64,000 nucleotides of DNA from Anaerolineae bacterium (lineage in GTDB: Bacteria; Chloroflexota; Anaerolineae; Aggregatilineales; Aggregatilineaceae): assembly GCA_018432315.1 (NCBI GenBank), contig JAHDLB010000008.1:174059-238058 (forward strand). The letters are read 5' to 3'. The notes beneath the pieces are model-generated. The model did no database searches. It had not been told where the DNA came from and saw nothing but the letters and a program-made list of their open reading frames with translations. Positions 45,121 through 53,863 of this stretch are shown here, in pieces. Position numbers and translations under genes: made by a program. How positions within the stretch are numbered: the first letter of the stretch is position 1; every line of letters begins with the position of its first letter.

Positions 45121-46839
45121 TCAGCGGCGCGCGGGCAGCCGCGACAGGCTTGGATTCGATCCCAGGTTGTAATTGTTCTCACAGGTCGTGCCGGACGACA
45201 GGCGCAGCACGGCGTCGTCGCGCCAGGCTTCCTGGCGGCTGCTGCTGGGCTGGCCGTTGCGCACGTAGCGCCATTCTTCGATGGCCGCCTGGATGGTGGC
45301 CGGGTCGTCGCACAGGGCATCGTACATCAGCGCCAGGTAATAGTGCAGCGTGAGCTGCGTGCTTAGGATGTACGGCTCCAGGTTATCATCCGGCCCGCAC
45401 GACAGGTCGAGCCGGTCGTGCGGGACGGCGGCGCCCCGCGTCCCGGCGCTGCCGTTGGCCTCGGCGGCGATCTGGTTGAACAGGGCCTCCGCGTCGCGCA
45501 GGTTGCCCTTGGCCTGTTCGGGCGCGCCGCTTTCCAGGTAGGCCCGCCCGCGCGCCAGCCGCAGCAGGTATTCGAGCTGGTCCGTTTCAGCCTCGGTGCG
45601 CACGTTGGGCAGGAAGTCGTAATCGCCGTTTTGCATGTCTTCGCGGGCGGCCTCGAGCAGATTCAAGCCGTCTTCCAGTAGTTGCAGCGCCTGGTCCGTC
45701 TCGCCGCGATCGTTGTACAGCCCCGCGAGGTGATAGCGCGCCAGCAGCAGGCGCGAGTCGGCTTCGAGCACGCGCTCGAAAACGGTCTGCGCGCGATCCG
45801 GCGCGCCGAGCGTCTGGTACAGGCAGCCGACCTCCAGCAGCGCGGCGGCGTGCGGGTCCGGGTCGAGCCGGGCGGCGGATTCGAGATACAGCTCCGCTTC
45901 GGCGGCGTTGCCGCTGTTGATCGCCTGCTGGCCGAAGATGTTGTAGACCATGGCCGCGCCCGGCGGCGCCAGGAAATAGAAGATCACCACCACGACCAGG
46001 AACAGCGACGCCAGCGCGAAGGTGATCTGCCCTTCCCACGAGACGCGCGACCCCTTCAGGATCAGGTCCTGCAGCAGCTCGCGCCCGGCCAGGATGCTGC
46101 CCAGGCCCAGCCCGACCTGCGCCACGACCGACGCGCCGGAGAGCAGGTCTGGCCCGTTGATCGCCAGCCGCTGCGCCAGCAGGGTGATCAGCACGATCGA
46201 CGCCAGGGCGGGCACCATCGCCAGCAGGAACCACACCAGGTTCATCCGGCGGGCGAGCCGGGCGCGCGGCAGGTTCAGGAACCACCACCAGCGGTCGCCG
46301 CTGGGCGGCACCGGGTGGGCGTCGCGCAGGTCGCCCGTGTCCAGGTTGGCGGTTTGGAGCGCGAACTGGCCCAGGCGCTGCAAGCGCGCCTCGTTCGCCA
46401 TAACGAACGCCAGCGCGTCCCGCTTGACGGCATACGGCGCGCCGTTCTGGTGCTCGATGGCGTCCTGCACGTGGTCGCGCGCCCACAGCACTTCGAGCAG
46501 CAACTGCCGGATCTGCTCGCGGGCCTCCAGCCTGGGGCCGCCCAGGATCGCCGGCTGTGGCTGGCCCGCCTGCACGAGCCGCTCCTTGACGTGTTGGGCA
46601 GTGTCGCGCAGCCCCTCGCGCAGGCCGTTCGCCAGCCGCGCCACCCCCCGGCCCACCAGGTACGGAACCAGCAGGACAGCGCGGCCCCACACCTGCCGCC
46701 ACGTCACGCCGGTCGGATCGACGATCACGGGCGCGGGCTGGGTATGCGGCAGGGCGTCCTCCAGGCGCTGCAAGGCCATCTCGTAGGCGGCGCGCGCTTC
46801 GGAGAGGTCGAGAGTCTGGGCAGGATGTAAATCGTCCAT
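45121..46839 (-). CDS. Polytopic membrane protein with TPR domain
   Basis: 572 residues from the ATG at 46839, with GGAAG ahead; the frame is open a further 87 bases upstream without a site. N-terminal cytoplasmic helices (1-200, with a VKERLVQAGQPQ coiled segment), three to four membrane helices (about 205-305), then a TPR region (315-420: AEAELYLESAARLDPDP, AQTVFERVLEADSRLLLARYHLAGLYNDRG) and a C-terminal domain with two cysteines. The TPR part would face outside if the helix count is odd. It is first in the leftward pair with 44129-45094. Function unknown; likely a surface-assembly or secretion accessory. Confidence 0.8.
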   Translation of the reverse strand: MDDLHPAQTLDLSEARAAYEMALQRLEDALPHTQPAPVIVDPTGVTWRQVWGRAVLLVPYLVGRGVARLANGLREGLRDTAQHVKERLVQAGQPQPAILGGPRLEAREQIRQLLLEVLWARDHVQDAIEHQNGAPYAVKRDALAFVMANEARLQRLGQFALQTANLDTGDLRDAHPVPPSGDRWWWFLNLPRARLARRMNLVWFLLAMVPALASIVLITLLAQRLAINGPDLLSGASVVAQVGLGLGSILAGRELLQDLILKGSRVSWEGQITFALASLFLVVVVIFYFLAPPGAAMVYNIFGQQAINSGNAAEAELYLESAARLDPDPHAAALLEVGCLYQTLGAPDRAQTVFERVLEADSRLLLARYHLAGLYNDRGETDQALQLLEDGLNLLEAAREDMQNGDYDFLPNVRTEAETDQLEYLLRLARGRAYLESGAPEQAKGNLRDAEALFNQIAAEANGSAGTRGAAVPHDRLDLSCGPDDNLEPYILSTQLTLHYYLALMYDALCDDPATIQAAIEEWRYVRNGQPSSSRQEAWRDDAVLRLSSGTTCENNYNLGSNPSLSRLPARR

Positions 46840-46953
46840 CGTGGGCTTCCAGGCTCGGCGGTCGAAAATGTGATCGTAGTGTAACACAAGGGCGGAATCG
46901 CCTTCAATGCCCCGGCGGGCAATCACCTCAAAACTGGGGGGCGCCCGTCAGAT

Positions 46954-46975
46954 TCGATGTCAGCTTGATGTCAGC
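46954..46975. repeat. Tandem 11-bp repeat upstream of the regulator gene
   Basis: TCGATGTCAGC (46954-46964) is followed directly by TTGATGTCAGC (46965-46975), differing only in the second base of the unit. It lies 20 bases before the promoter at 46995 and in the divergent region with the TPR gene, so it may bind a regulator. Confidence 0.45.
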
Positions 46976-46994
46976 ATTTTCTGTTCGTACAGTA

Positions 46995-47023
46995 TTGACT
47001 GAACAAATTGACCGGTCTAGAAT
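46995..47023 (+). promoter_or_regulatory. Strong sigma70-type promoter of the GbsR/MarR gene
   Basis: TTGACT (46995-47000), a 17-base spacer and TAGAAT (47018-47023), 45 bases before the TTG start at 47068. This is the best promoter match in the window. Confidence 0.7.
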
Positions 47024-47067
47024 CGATTCCTGACAGTGAGGAAGGTTAGGAAGGGGTTGCTGTTTCG

Positions 47068-47535
47068 TTGACCAATTGCGATCCGCGACTCCAGTTCGTC
47101 GAGGAAATCGGCCTGTTCTTCGACCAGTCCGGTTTGACGCGCATGGCCGGGCGCATCCTCGGCTGGCTGCTGGTCTGCGACCCGCCGCACCAGTCGATGA
47201 GCGACATGGCGAGCGTGCTCCAGGCCAGCAAGGGATCGATCAGCAGCATGACGCGCTTTTTGATCCACATTGGCCTGGTGGAGCGGGTGTGTCTGCCCGG
47301 CGAGCGGCGCGATTATTTCCGCATCCGGCCCGGTGCCTGGGTCGAGTTGATGCAGGCTAAGGCTGCGGAGATCACCCGGCTGAGGCGGCTGGCCGAACAG
47401 GGTCTGGACGTCGTGAACGGGGACGACCCGGCTTTGCGCGAGCGCCTGGAGACCATGCGGGACATGGCCCTCTTTCTCGAGAACGCGTTCCCGGCCCTGT
47501 TGCAGCGCTGGCAGGGCGAACTCCGGCGCGCCTGA
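47068..47535 (+). CDS. GbsR/MarR-type transcriptional regulator
   Basis: 155 residues from TTG at 47068: an in-frame TAG at 47047 rules out an earlier start, and GAAGGGG (47050-47056) is a reasonable site. Winged-helix features are MAGRILGWLLVCDPPHQSMSDMASVLQASKGSISSMTRFLIHIGLVERVCLPGERRDYF, typical of the GbsR-like MarR branch that starts with 'GRI.G.LL'. A long helix follows (105-150), probably for dimerisation. No membrane part. It stands just upstream of an ABC transporter, and the palindromes at 47592-47668 are its likely targets, so it probably controls those genes and perhaps itself. Confidence 0.88.
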   Translation: MTNCDPRLQFVEEIGLFFDQSGLTRMAGRILGWLLVCDPPHQSMSDMASVLQASKGSISSMTRFLIHIGLVERVCLPGERRDYFRIRPGAWVELMQAKAAEITRLRRLAEQGLDVVNGDDPALRERLETMRDMALFLENAFPALLQRWQGELRRA

Positions 47536-47590
47536 GCGCGCGATTTCTCGCCGAAAACAAACGTGGCGGAGAGACGACCGGCGATTTCGT

Positions 47591-47618
47591 TTGCCAAAAT
47601 TTTTAGGCATGGTAAAAT
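47591..47618 (+). promoter_or_regulatory. Promoter of the ABC transporter operon
   Basis: TTGCCA (47591-47596), 16-base spacer, TAAAAT (47613-47618). It lies in the AT-rich gap between the regulator and the ABC ATPase gene, with palindromes overlapping it. Confidence 0.6.
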
Positions 47619-47668
47619 ATTTTATTAAAAACCCCTAAAAATTAGGGGGCGCCAAAGACTATTTTGGC
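47592..47668. promoter_or_regulatory. Three successive palindromes in the ABC operon promoter
   Basis: First, TGCCAAAAT/TTTTAGGCA (47592-47609, two mismatched pairs) overlaps the -35 and spacer. Second, CCCCTAA-AAA-TTAGGGG (47632-47648). Third, GCCAAA-GACTAT-TTTGGC (47651-47668). They lie close to or after the TAAAAT -10 and would suit regulator binding or mRNA hairpins. The first and third share GCCAAA. Confidence 0.6.
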
Positions 47669-47717
47669 ACCAGGATGGATCAGACGTGGAGTCTGATGTA
47701 GACGAAAGGGGGATGCC

Positions 47718-48629
47718 ATGCCAAATGGGAATGGCGTCGTCATTCAAACGAGTCAACTGACTCACCGCTACGGCAAGTTCGTAGCCATCAAAGACCTGGA
47801 TCTACAGGTTAAACAAGGCGAGATCTTTGGGTTCCTGGGGCCGAACGGCGCCGGGAAGACGACCACGATCCGCACCTTGCTCGATTTCATCCGCCCGTCC
47901 AGCGGGTCGGCGACCATCTTCGGGATGGACACCGTGCGCGACAGCGTCGCCATCCGGCAGCGGATAGGCTATCTGCCATCCGAGCTGGCGCTGCTCGACA
48001 ACTGGACCGGCGTGCAGTACATCCGCTGGCTGGAAGGCGTGCGCAAGCAGCGCTTCATGGACGAGGCGCTGCGGCTGGCCGAGCAGTTGGATTTCGACCT
48101 GAACCGCTCGCTGAAGGGCATGTCCACCGGCATGAAGCGCAAGATGGGCCTCATCGTGGCGCTGGCGCACAAGCCGGAGCTGCTCATCCTCGACGAGCCG
48201 ACCACCGGCCTCGACCCGCTGATGCAGCAGGTATTTCACGGGCTGATGCGCGAGGTCCGCGAGGAAGGACGCACCGTGTTCCTGTCGTCGCACAACCTGC
48301 CCGAGGTCGAGCACATCTGCGACCGGGTGGGCATCATTCGCAGCGGTGAGCTGGAAGCGGTGGAGACGGTCGCGGCGCTGACGCGCGTCTCGTTCCGCTG
48401 GCTGCATTTCACGCTGGCCGAGCCGCCGGCCCGCAACGGGTTCAGCGCGATCCCCGGCGTGACCGATCTGGCGGTCGATGGCGCGCAGATCCGGATGCGC
48501 GTGTCCGGCGAGACGGACATGGACGCGGTGATCAAAGCGGCGGCGGATTACACCGTGCGCGACATTCACATCGAGCAGCCCACGCTGGAAGAGATCTTCC
48601 TGACCTACTACGGCAAGAAGGAGGCGTAG
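47718..48629 (+). CDS. ABC transporter ATP-binding protein
   Basis: 303 residues with an AAAGGGGG site. It has Walker A GPNGAGKTTT (41-50), a Q-loop area, signature MSTGM (135-139), Walker B LLILDEP (155-161) and a switch His in FLSSHNLPEVEHI. The C-terminal extra domain (about 215-303) is that of the CcmA/DrrA-type subfamily that exports drugs, lipids or peptides. It is two bases from its permease gene and would drive transport from the cytoplasmic side. It is presumably controlled by the upstream GbsR/MarR-type regulator. Confidence 0.95.
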   Translation: MPNGNGVVIQTSQLTHRYGKFVAIKDLDLQVKQGEIFGFLGPNGAGKTTTIRTLLDFIRPSSGSATIFGMDTVRDSVAIRQRIGYLPSELALLDNWTGVQYIRWLEGVRKQRFMDEALRLAEQLDFDLNRSLKGMSTGMKRKMGLIVALAHKPELLILDEPTTGLDPLMQQVFHGLMREVREEGRTVFLSSHNLPEVEHICDRVGIIRSGELEAVETVAALTRVSFRWLHFTLAEPPARNGFSAIPGVTDLAVDGAQIRMRVSGETDMDAVIKAAADYTVRDIHIEQPTLEEIFLTYYGKKEA

Positions 48630-48631
48630 CC

Positions 48632-49444
48632 ATGGCGTCCATTTTCAACAAAGCCTTCCGCGACTCCAAGCGGACGATGATCTGGCTCTCGATTGGCCTG
48701 GGCCTCTACATCCTGATGATGATGAGCATCTACCCGTCGCTGGCAGAACAGGCGGACGAGATCAGCGAGTTGATGGAGTCCTACCCTGAGGGCATCATGC
48801 GGATGTTCTACAGCGGGGATATTTCCGAGTTCAACATCGTCGATCCGGGCATCTTTCTGCAGACCTACGTCGGGACGTGGGGCCTGTTGATCCTCGGCGC
48901 GATCGTCATCGTGCAGGCGTTCAATGCGTTCACCAATGCCGAGCGCGACGGCACGATGGACATGACGCTCAGCCTGCCGGTTTCGCGGCGTGACCTGCTG
49001 GTTGGGCGCGCGCTGAACACGGCGGTGACGATGTTGGTCGTGCTGGCGGTTTGCGCCGTGACGGTTATCGTGTGCGCGCAGATCTGGCCCGAGTTCGAAA
49101 CCGATATGGTCCGCGTGACAATCGCGCTGCTGGCGGGCATCTTCCCGCTGATGGTCGTGGCGGGCTTCACTTACCTGCTGGCGGTGTGGGTGCCGTCCAG
49201 CCGCCGGTTTGCCGGGCCGATAGCGTACCTGTTTTTCTTCGGCTCGTACCTGATCTACGGGCTGGTGGGCACGGTTGAATCGCTGCATTGGGTGCAGCCG
49301 CTGCTGCTGTTCGACTACTACGACATCGGGGGCATCATCAACCACGGCGTGGACATCACCAACTGGCTGATCATGGCTGCCGCTGCGGCGGTGTACTTCG
49401 GGCTGGCGTGGTGGCTGGTCGACCGGAAAGAGCTGGGCGTCTAG
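48632..49444 (+). CDS. ABC-2-type permease, partner of the ATPase
   Basis: 270 residues with six predicted membrane helices. An N-terminal helix (about 20-38), an outer loop (LAEQADEISELMESYPEGIMRMF), a helix at 70-95 followed by ERDGTMDMTLSLPVSRRDLLVGRALNTAVTMLVVL, and further helices to the C-terminus. The 'ERDGTMD.TLSLPVSR' stretch is the coupling helix typical of ABC-2 exporters such as drug or bacteriocin resistance permeases. It starts two bases after the ATPase stop. A strong terminator lies after it at 49472. Substrate unknown. Confidence 0.92.
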   Translation: MASIFNKAFRDSKRTMIWLSIGLGLYILMMMSIYPSLAEQADEISELMESYPEGIMRMFYSGDISEFNIVDPGIFLQTYVGTWGLLILGAIVIVQAFNAFTNAERDGTMDMTLSLPVSRRDLLVGRALNTAVTMLVVLAVCAVTVIVCAQIWPEFETDMVRVTIALLAGIFPLMVVAGFTYLLAVWVPSSRRFAGPIAYLFFFGSYLIYGLVGTVESLHWVQPLLLFDYYDIGGIINHGVDITNWLIMAAAAAVYFGLAWWLVDRKELGV

Positions 49445-49471
49445 CCGGGCGCGCACACTCGCCGAAACGAG

Positions 49472-49512
49472 CAGGGACCGGCGCGCGTCTGGGCGACCGG
49501 TCCCTGTTTTTT
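49472..49512 (+). terminator. Intrinsic terminator of the ABC transporter operon
   Basis: CAGGGACCGG (49472-49481) and CCGGTCCCTG (49497-49506) pair perfectly over a 15-base loop and are followed by six T (49507-49512), 27 bases after the permease stop. Confidence 0.92.
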
Positions 49513-49529
49513 GTGCGCGCGCGGGGGCG

Positions 49530-50471
49530 CTAGTTTTCCGGCGGCGGGACGAAAATGCGCACCGCTTCGGGCACCACTTTGATCGACAGGTCATCGAGCT
49601 TGACCATCTCGCCATCGACGGTGATGGCCTGCGGCGGCTCGGCGGTGATCCGGACCTCGCGGATCTGCCACTGTTTGAGCGCGTGGCCGATCTCGCCGGA
49701 TGCCAGCGCGCCCGTGGCGACCGACAGAAACGTGTTGAAATCGGCCTTGCTGAGCACGATCACGTCCAGCAGGCCATCGCTGACGTCGATCTTTTTCGAC
49801 AGCTTGAGGCCCGCCACGCCGATGCTGCCGAAGGTCGTCACCAGGCAGTTGATCCCTTCCATCTCGACCGTCTCTCCGTCCAGTTCCAGCGTGAACAGGG
49901 CGGTCGGCGGGCTGCGCAGCTCGCGCAGCGCCGAAAAGATGTACGCGATGGTGCCCGATCGCTCCTTCGATTTGCGGTCGGCCTTCTTGATCATCTCCGC
50001 CTCGAAGCCGATCCCCAGGTGAAAGAACAACTGCTCGCCGACCGCGCCCATGTCCACGCCGCGGATGGTGCCCTCGGCCAGCAGATACAGCGCCTCGGTC
50101 AGGTCGCCGGGGATGCCCAGCTCGCGCGAGAGCACGTTGGCCGTGCCGCCGGGCAGGATGGCGAGCGGCACGCCGCTGCCGCGCAGGCCGGTCGCTGCCT
50201 CGAGCACGCTGCCATCGCCGCCGTAGATGGCAACGGCATCCACGCCGGCAGCGGCGGCTTTCTCGGCCAGGCGGCGGGCGTCGCCCCGGCGGTGGGTGAT
50301 GGCCGCGTCCCAGTCGATCTCCAGCTCGTCGAGCACGGTGTTGAGCGTGCGCAGGATCGCGCGTTCGCGGCCCGCTGCCGGGTTGATGACCACGCCGATA
50401 CGTCGCGGCGGGACGCGGCTGGCCTCTCTGGATGGACCTTCTTCGGTAAGAGTTTGGGACTCAGAGTTCAC
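49530..50471 (-). CDS. Diacylglycerol/lipid kinase (YegS/DgkB type)
   Basis: 313 residues. The catalytic-domain motifs are VVINPAAGRERA, the nucleotide loop YGGDGSVLEAATGL near 85-98 and PLAILPGGTANVLSRELG. A C-terminal beta-sandwich follows (140-313, with GVDMGAVGEQLFFHLGIGFEAEMIKKAD) ending in EPPQAITVDGEMVKLDD. It phosphorylates a lipid hydroxyl with ATP at the inner face of the membrane. It lies 21 bases after the stop of the SH3 gene at 50493-51737 and is probably co-transcribed with it. Confidence 0.93.
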   Translation of the reverse strand: MNSESQTLTEEGPSREASRVPPRRIGVVINPAAGRERAILRTLNTVLDELEIDWDAAITHRRGDARRLAEKAAAAGVDAVAIYGGDGSVLEAATGLRGSGVPLAILPGGTANVLSRELGIPGDLTEALYLLAEGTIRGVDMGAVGEQLFFHLGIGFEAEMIKKADRKSKERSGTIAYIFSALRELRSPPTALFTLELDGETVEMEGINCLVTTFGSIGVAGLKLSKKIDVSDGLLDVIVLSKADFNTFLSVATGALASGEIGHALKQWQIREVRITAEPPQAITVDGEMVKLDDLSIKVVPEAVRIFVPPPEN

Positions 50472-50492
50472 CGGCTACCTCCAGGCAGGTCA

Positions 50493-51737
50493 CTAACCCG
50501 GGAAATCGGGTGAGAAGGGGAGTTCGCGCACATTGTAACCCGGAGTAGTAACACTCACCAGATTGGCGCTGATCCAGGCGCGGGTCCCGTCCGGTGTTTC
50601 GATCATCAGCCACTGGCCGTCGGGGCTTTGCGCGTAGATGCCGACGTCGGTGTTGAACGGCAGCCGGGCGACGATCTCGTAGACCTCGCCGGGGCCGGAG
50701 CGCGCGTTGCTCATCTCCGGCGTGGTCAGGCCGCGCGCCTGCACCGGGCCGAAGGGCCGCGACGGGCGGGCCGGTGCCTGATCGTAGACCGGCATCTCGC
50801 CCGCGACGTTGACATCCAGCGCCGCCGCCGGCACCCAGCCGATCTCGCCTTCGTAGGTGCGGATGTGCAGCCAGTCGCCGCCGGTATTGCGCCCCAGGGC
50901 ATTCACCGGCACGCCCGCCCGGACGATCTCGCCGGTGTACGAGGCCGGGTCGGGCCGCAGGTGCAGGTTGACTCGCTCGGTGACCAGCGCGTTGCCCGGC
51001 ACGGGGATCACCTCGATGATGGGCAGCAGCTCGACCGGCAGGAAGGCCACCGACGTGGGATCGTAGGGCGCGACTTCGGGCGGTTCGCCCGCAGCGATCC
51101 GGGCGCTGTATCCGGCGAACACGACGGTCCCGCTCTGGCCGAGGATCGTCTCGCGGCTGATCGCGCTGATGGCCAGCGTGTCCGCGTCCGGGGCGCGAAT
51201 GACGGCGGTGCCGTTGACGGCGACGTCCACGCCGTTGACGTTCAACAGGGTGAGGCTGCGCGCCGGGGACTGGACCAGCAGGCCGGGCAGCGCCAGCTCG
51301 GCGCAGGGGGACGGTTCCGGCGCGTGGGACAGCGTGAAGGCCGGGATGGCCGGCGAGGCGCTCTCGGCGGCGTCGAGCCGGGCCGGGCCCATCACGATCA
51401 GCGTGGCGAACGTCTCGCTGCGCAGGCTGTCGGCCAGCCGCCCGATCACGAGGCTCCACGCGTCGCCGTCACCGGCGCGCACCGAGGCCATGCCGGACAG
51501 CGCCGCCGATCCGCCCGGCGTGTCCACCACCTGGCCGGACGCCATCTCGATCTCGCCGGGCCCTGCGCCCAGGCAAACGGTGCCGGCTTGCAGGCCCACG
51601 CAGTTCTCGACCGCGTCGCCGATCCCGGCGTAATACACGTCCTGGCAGCTCGCGCCGCCATCCTGGGCCGCGGCGGGACCCGCCATCGCCAGCAGCACCA
51701 GGGCCACCCCCACCAGAGTCAACACACGATGCGCCAT
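50493..51737 (-). CDS. Secreted protein with two SH3 domains
   Basis: 414 residues from the ATG at 51737 with AAGGAAAC upstream. Signal peptide about 1-24 (GPAAAQ). A central beta-rich domain (25-240) has FecR-like character in LTLLNVNGVDVAVNGTAVIRA and contains three cysteines. Two SH3-type domains follow (about 255-315 with NLHLRPDPASYTGEIVR, and 345-400 with SNARSGPGEVYEIVARLP). It is exported and probably wall-associated. It is first in a two-gene unit with a lipid kinase; the connection is unknown. A divergent TIR-protein gene begins 180 bases away. Confidence 0.85.
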   Translation of the reverse strand: MAHRVLTLVGVALVLLAMAGPAAAQDGGASCQDVYYAGIGDAVENCVGLQAGTVCLGAGPGEIEMASGQVVDTPGGSAALSGMASVRAGDGDAWSLVIGRLADSLRSETFATLIVMGPARLDAAESASPAIPAFTLSHAPEPSPCAELALPGLLVQSPARSLTLLNVNGVDVAVNGTAVIRAPDADTLAISAISRETILGQSGTVVFAGYSARIAAGEPPEVAPYDPTSVAFLPVELLPIIEVIPVPGNALVTERVNLHLRPDPASYTGEIVRAGVPVNALGRNTGGDWLHIRTYEGEIGWVPAAALDVNVAGEMPVYDQAPARPSRPFGPVQARGLTTPEMSNARSGPGEVYEIVARLPFNTDVGIYAQSPDGQWLMIETPDGTRAWISANLVSVTTPGYNVRELPFSPDFPG

Positions 51738-51916
51738 AACCTGTTTCCTTTGAACGCGAACAGAACACAGGTCGATTATACTGGGGGACCCCCGGCCTTT
51801 CCCAACGGTTGCCCTACCGTGCGATGACTGGGCGATCGAAGCCGGTTGTGACACCCGGCACAATTTCCCCCGTTTTGTCCTATACTGGTAAAAACGTCTG
51901 TTGCATGGGGGTGACC

Positions 51917-53863
51917 ATGCCCCGGATTTTCATTTCCTACCGGCGCGCCGACAGCCAGACGATCTGCGGGCGCATGTACGACCGCCTGAAGGCCGCGTTC
52001 GGCGGGGCGCAGAACGTCTTCAAGGACGTCGAGAGCATCCCGCCCGGTGTGGACTTTCGCGAGCATATCCGGCACGCCGTCGAGCAGTGCGATGCCCAGG
52101 TGGTGATCATGGGCCCCGGCTGGCTGGACGCCCGTGACGAGGCGGGGCGCCGCCGCCTGGACGACCCCGACGATTTCGTGCGGCTGGAGATCGAAGCGGC
52201 GCTCAACCGGGGGATCGTCGTGGCGCCGGTGCTGGTTTCCGGCGCGTCAATGCCCCCCGCGGACGATCTGCCGCCCACCCTGAGGGCGCTCACCTTCCGC
52301 AACGCGGCTCCTGTGCGCGACGATCCCGACTTCGATCACGACATGGAACGGCTGATCCGGGGCTTGCGGCGGGCGATCCGCACCCGCAGCGTCGGGATCG
52401 ATGGACCGCTGGACCGCCGGGGCGGCCATGCTCGCCGCTGGGTGTGGCTGATTGCCGGGCTCGCGGCGCTGATCATCGCGGTGGCGATCGTGCTCCAGAC
52501 GCGCGGGCCGGGCGGCGGCGATGGCGCATCCCTCACGCCGACTCACACGCCGGATGGTACCCCGGCGGCCAGCGCGCCGCCCACCGCGACGGCAGCCCTG
52601 TCCCCGGCTGCCACAGACACGCCCCGGCCCGCCGCCAGCGCCACGCCGGGGCCGCGTCCCAGCCCTACGCCGCCCGCCGATGCGCCGGTGACCGTGCTCG
52701 CCAGCTTTCCCGCGCCGGGGCAGATGGCCGAGGGCCTCACCTGGGACGGGGCCAGCCTGTGGGTCGCGGACAATTCGGCGGCGTTGTTCAAGGTGGACAC
52801 AGCGGGCAAAACGCTGGGCGCCTATGAGCCGCCGGGCTACACGCCGAAAGGCATGGCCTGGGATGGCGAAGCGCTGTGGCTTTACGCCACCGGCATCGGC
52901 GGGATTTATCACTTCACGATTGAGGGACGCGAGACGGTCGAGCTGGGATCGTTCGAGGCGCCCACGCGTATCACGGGCGGGGACATCTCCCACGACCTGG
53001 AATGGGACGGCGCGCACCTGTGGTATGCCAACCAGTATAACGTCTACAAGCTGGACACAGACGGTGAAATCGCGGGCGAGTTCGCCTTTCCGAAAAACGT
53101 GACCGGGTTGGCGTGGGACGGCGAATACCTGTGGCTGGCCTACAACGAATTCCCCGACAACGCGACGGTGGTCGTGATCGATACCACCGGCGACGTGCTG
53201 GCGTCATTCGGAGCGCCGGTGTTCCAGATCAACGCGCTGGCGTGGGGCGATGGCTGTCTGTGGGCGCTCGGTAAGGACTCGCTCGGTGGGGACCAGTGGG
53301 TCTACCAGTTGGATGTCACGCGCGCGGGAGCCATTGCCGCGCCGCGCAGGCAGAGCACGTGGCGGGCCAGGGTGCTCGCCGAGCGGGACGCCCCGGCCCT
53401 GCCGCGCTACGCCGTGCCCGGCGGCACACCAACCTCGCCGTATGTGGCGGGCGAGGGCATGCTGTTCCGCGTGGTCGAGCTGGCTCTGTGGAGCGACGAT
53501 CCCGGCGCGGCGCTGTCCGCCGTTCAGGTCGTGCTGCGCGACGGAGAGGATCGGGTCTATACGCCGGCGGGCCTGGACCTGGGCAGCAACGGTTTCGTGC
53601 TGGGCCTGAGCGATTTCACCGCGCAGTTCGTCATGGAAGCAAGCCCGCCGCGCCTGTTGATCGAGTACGCGGCGCAGACCGCTGCATCCGGCGCGAGCGT
53701 CCGCCAGGATGGCAGCCTGGAAGCCTTCACCCCTTCACCGGACGGGTGGCCGGTGATCACCCTCGTCTGGCAGATTCCCGACGACGCCGCCGGGCTCGTG
53801 CTGACCGTGCCCGGCGCGCCGGTTTACCGGCTGGCCGACGCGGGCCCGCTCAGCGACTCGTGA
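51917..53863 (+). CDS. TIR-domain membrane protein with C-terminal beta-propeller-like domain
   Basis: 648 residues from the ATG at 51917 with GGGGGTG at 51906. The N-terminal TIR domain (1-150) begins MPRIFISYRRADS and carries a conserved Glu91 in FVRLEIEAAL, the position that is catalytic in NAD-cleaving TIRs. One membrane helix (about 175-193) is followed by a Thr/Pro-rich stalk (200-255). A repeat region (about 260-520) of LAWDG.YLW-like units (GLTWDGASLWVADN, GMAWDGEALWLY, GLAWDGEYLWLAYN) forms a beta-propeller-type domain, then a C-terminal domain. TIR inside and propeller outside suggests a signal-transducing receptor, but defence function is not shown. It converges with miaB, overlapping by 14 bases. 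Confidence 0.87.
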   Translation: MPRIFISYRRADSQTICGRMYDRLKAAFGGAQNVFKDVESIPPGVDFREHIRHAVEQCDAQVVIMGPGWLDARDEAGRRRLDDPDDFVRLEIEAALNRGIVVAPVLVSGASMPPADDLPPTLRALTFRNAAPVRDDPDFDHDMERLIRGLRRAIRTRSVGIDGPLDRRGGHARRWVWLIAGLAALIIAVAIVLQTRGPGGGDGASLTPTHTPDGTPAASAPPTATAALSPAATDTPRPAASATPGPRPSPTPPADAPVTVLASFPAPGQMAEGLTWDGASLWVADNSAALFKVDTAGKTLGAYEPPGYTPKGMAWDGEALWLYATGIGGIYHFTIEGRETVELGSFEAPTRITGGDISHDLEWDGAHLWYANQYNVYKLDTDGEIAGEFAFPKNVTGLAWDGEYLWLAYNEFPDNATVVVIDTTGDVLASFGAPVFQINALAWGDGCLWALGKDSLGGDQWVYQLDVTRAGAIAAPRRQSTWRARVLAERDAPALPRYAVPGGTPTSPYVAGEGMLFRVVELALWSDDPGAALSAVQVVLRDGEDRVYTPAGLDLGSNGFVLGLSDFTAQFVMEASPPRLLIEYAAQTAASGASVRQDGSLEAFTPSPDGWPVITLVWQIPDDAAGLVLTVPGAPVYRLADAGPLSDS

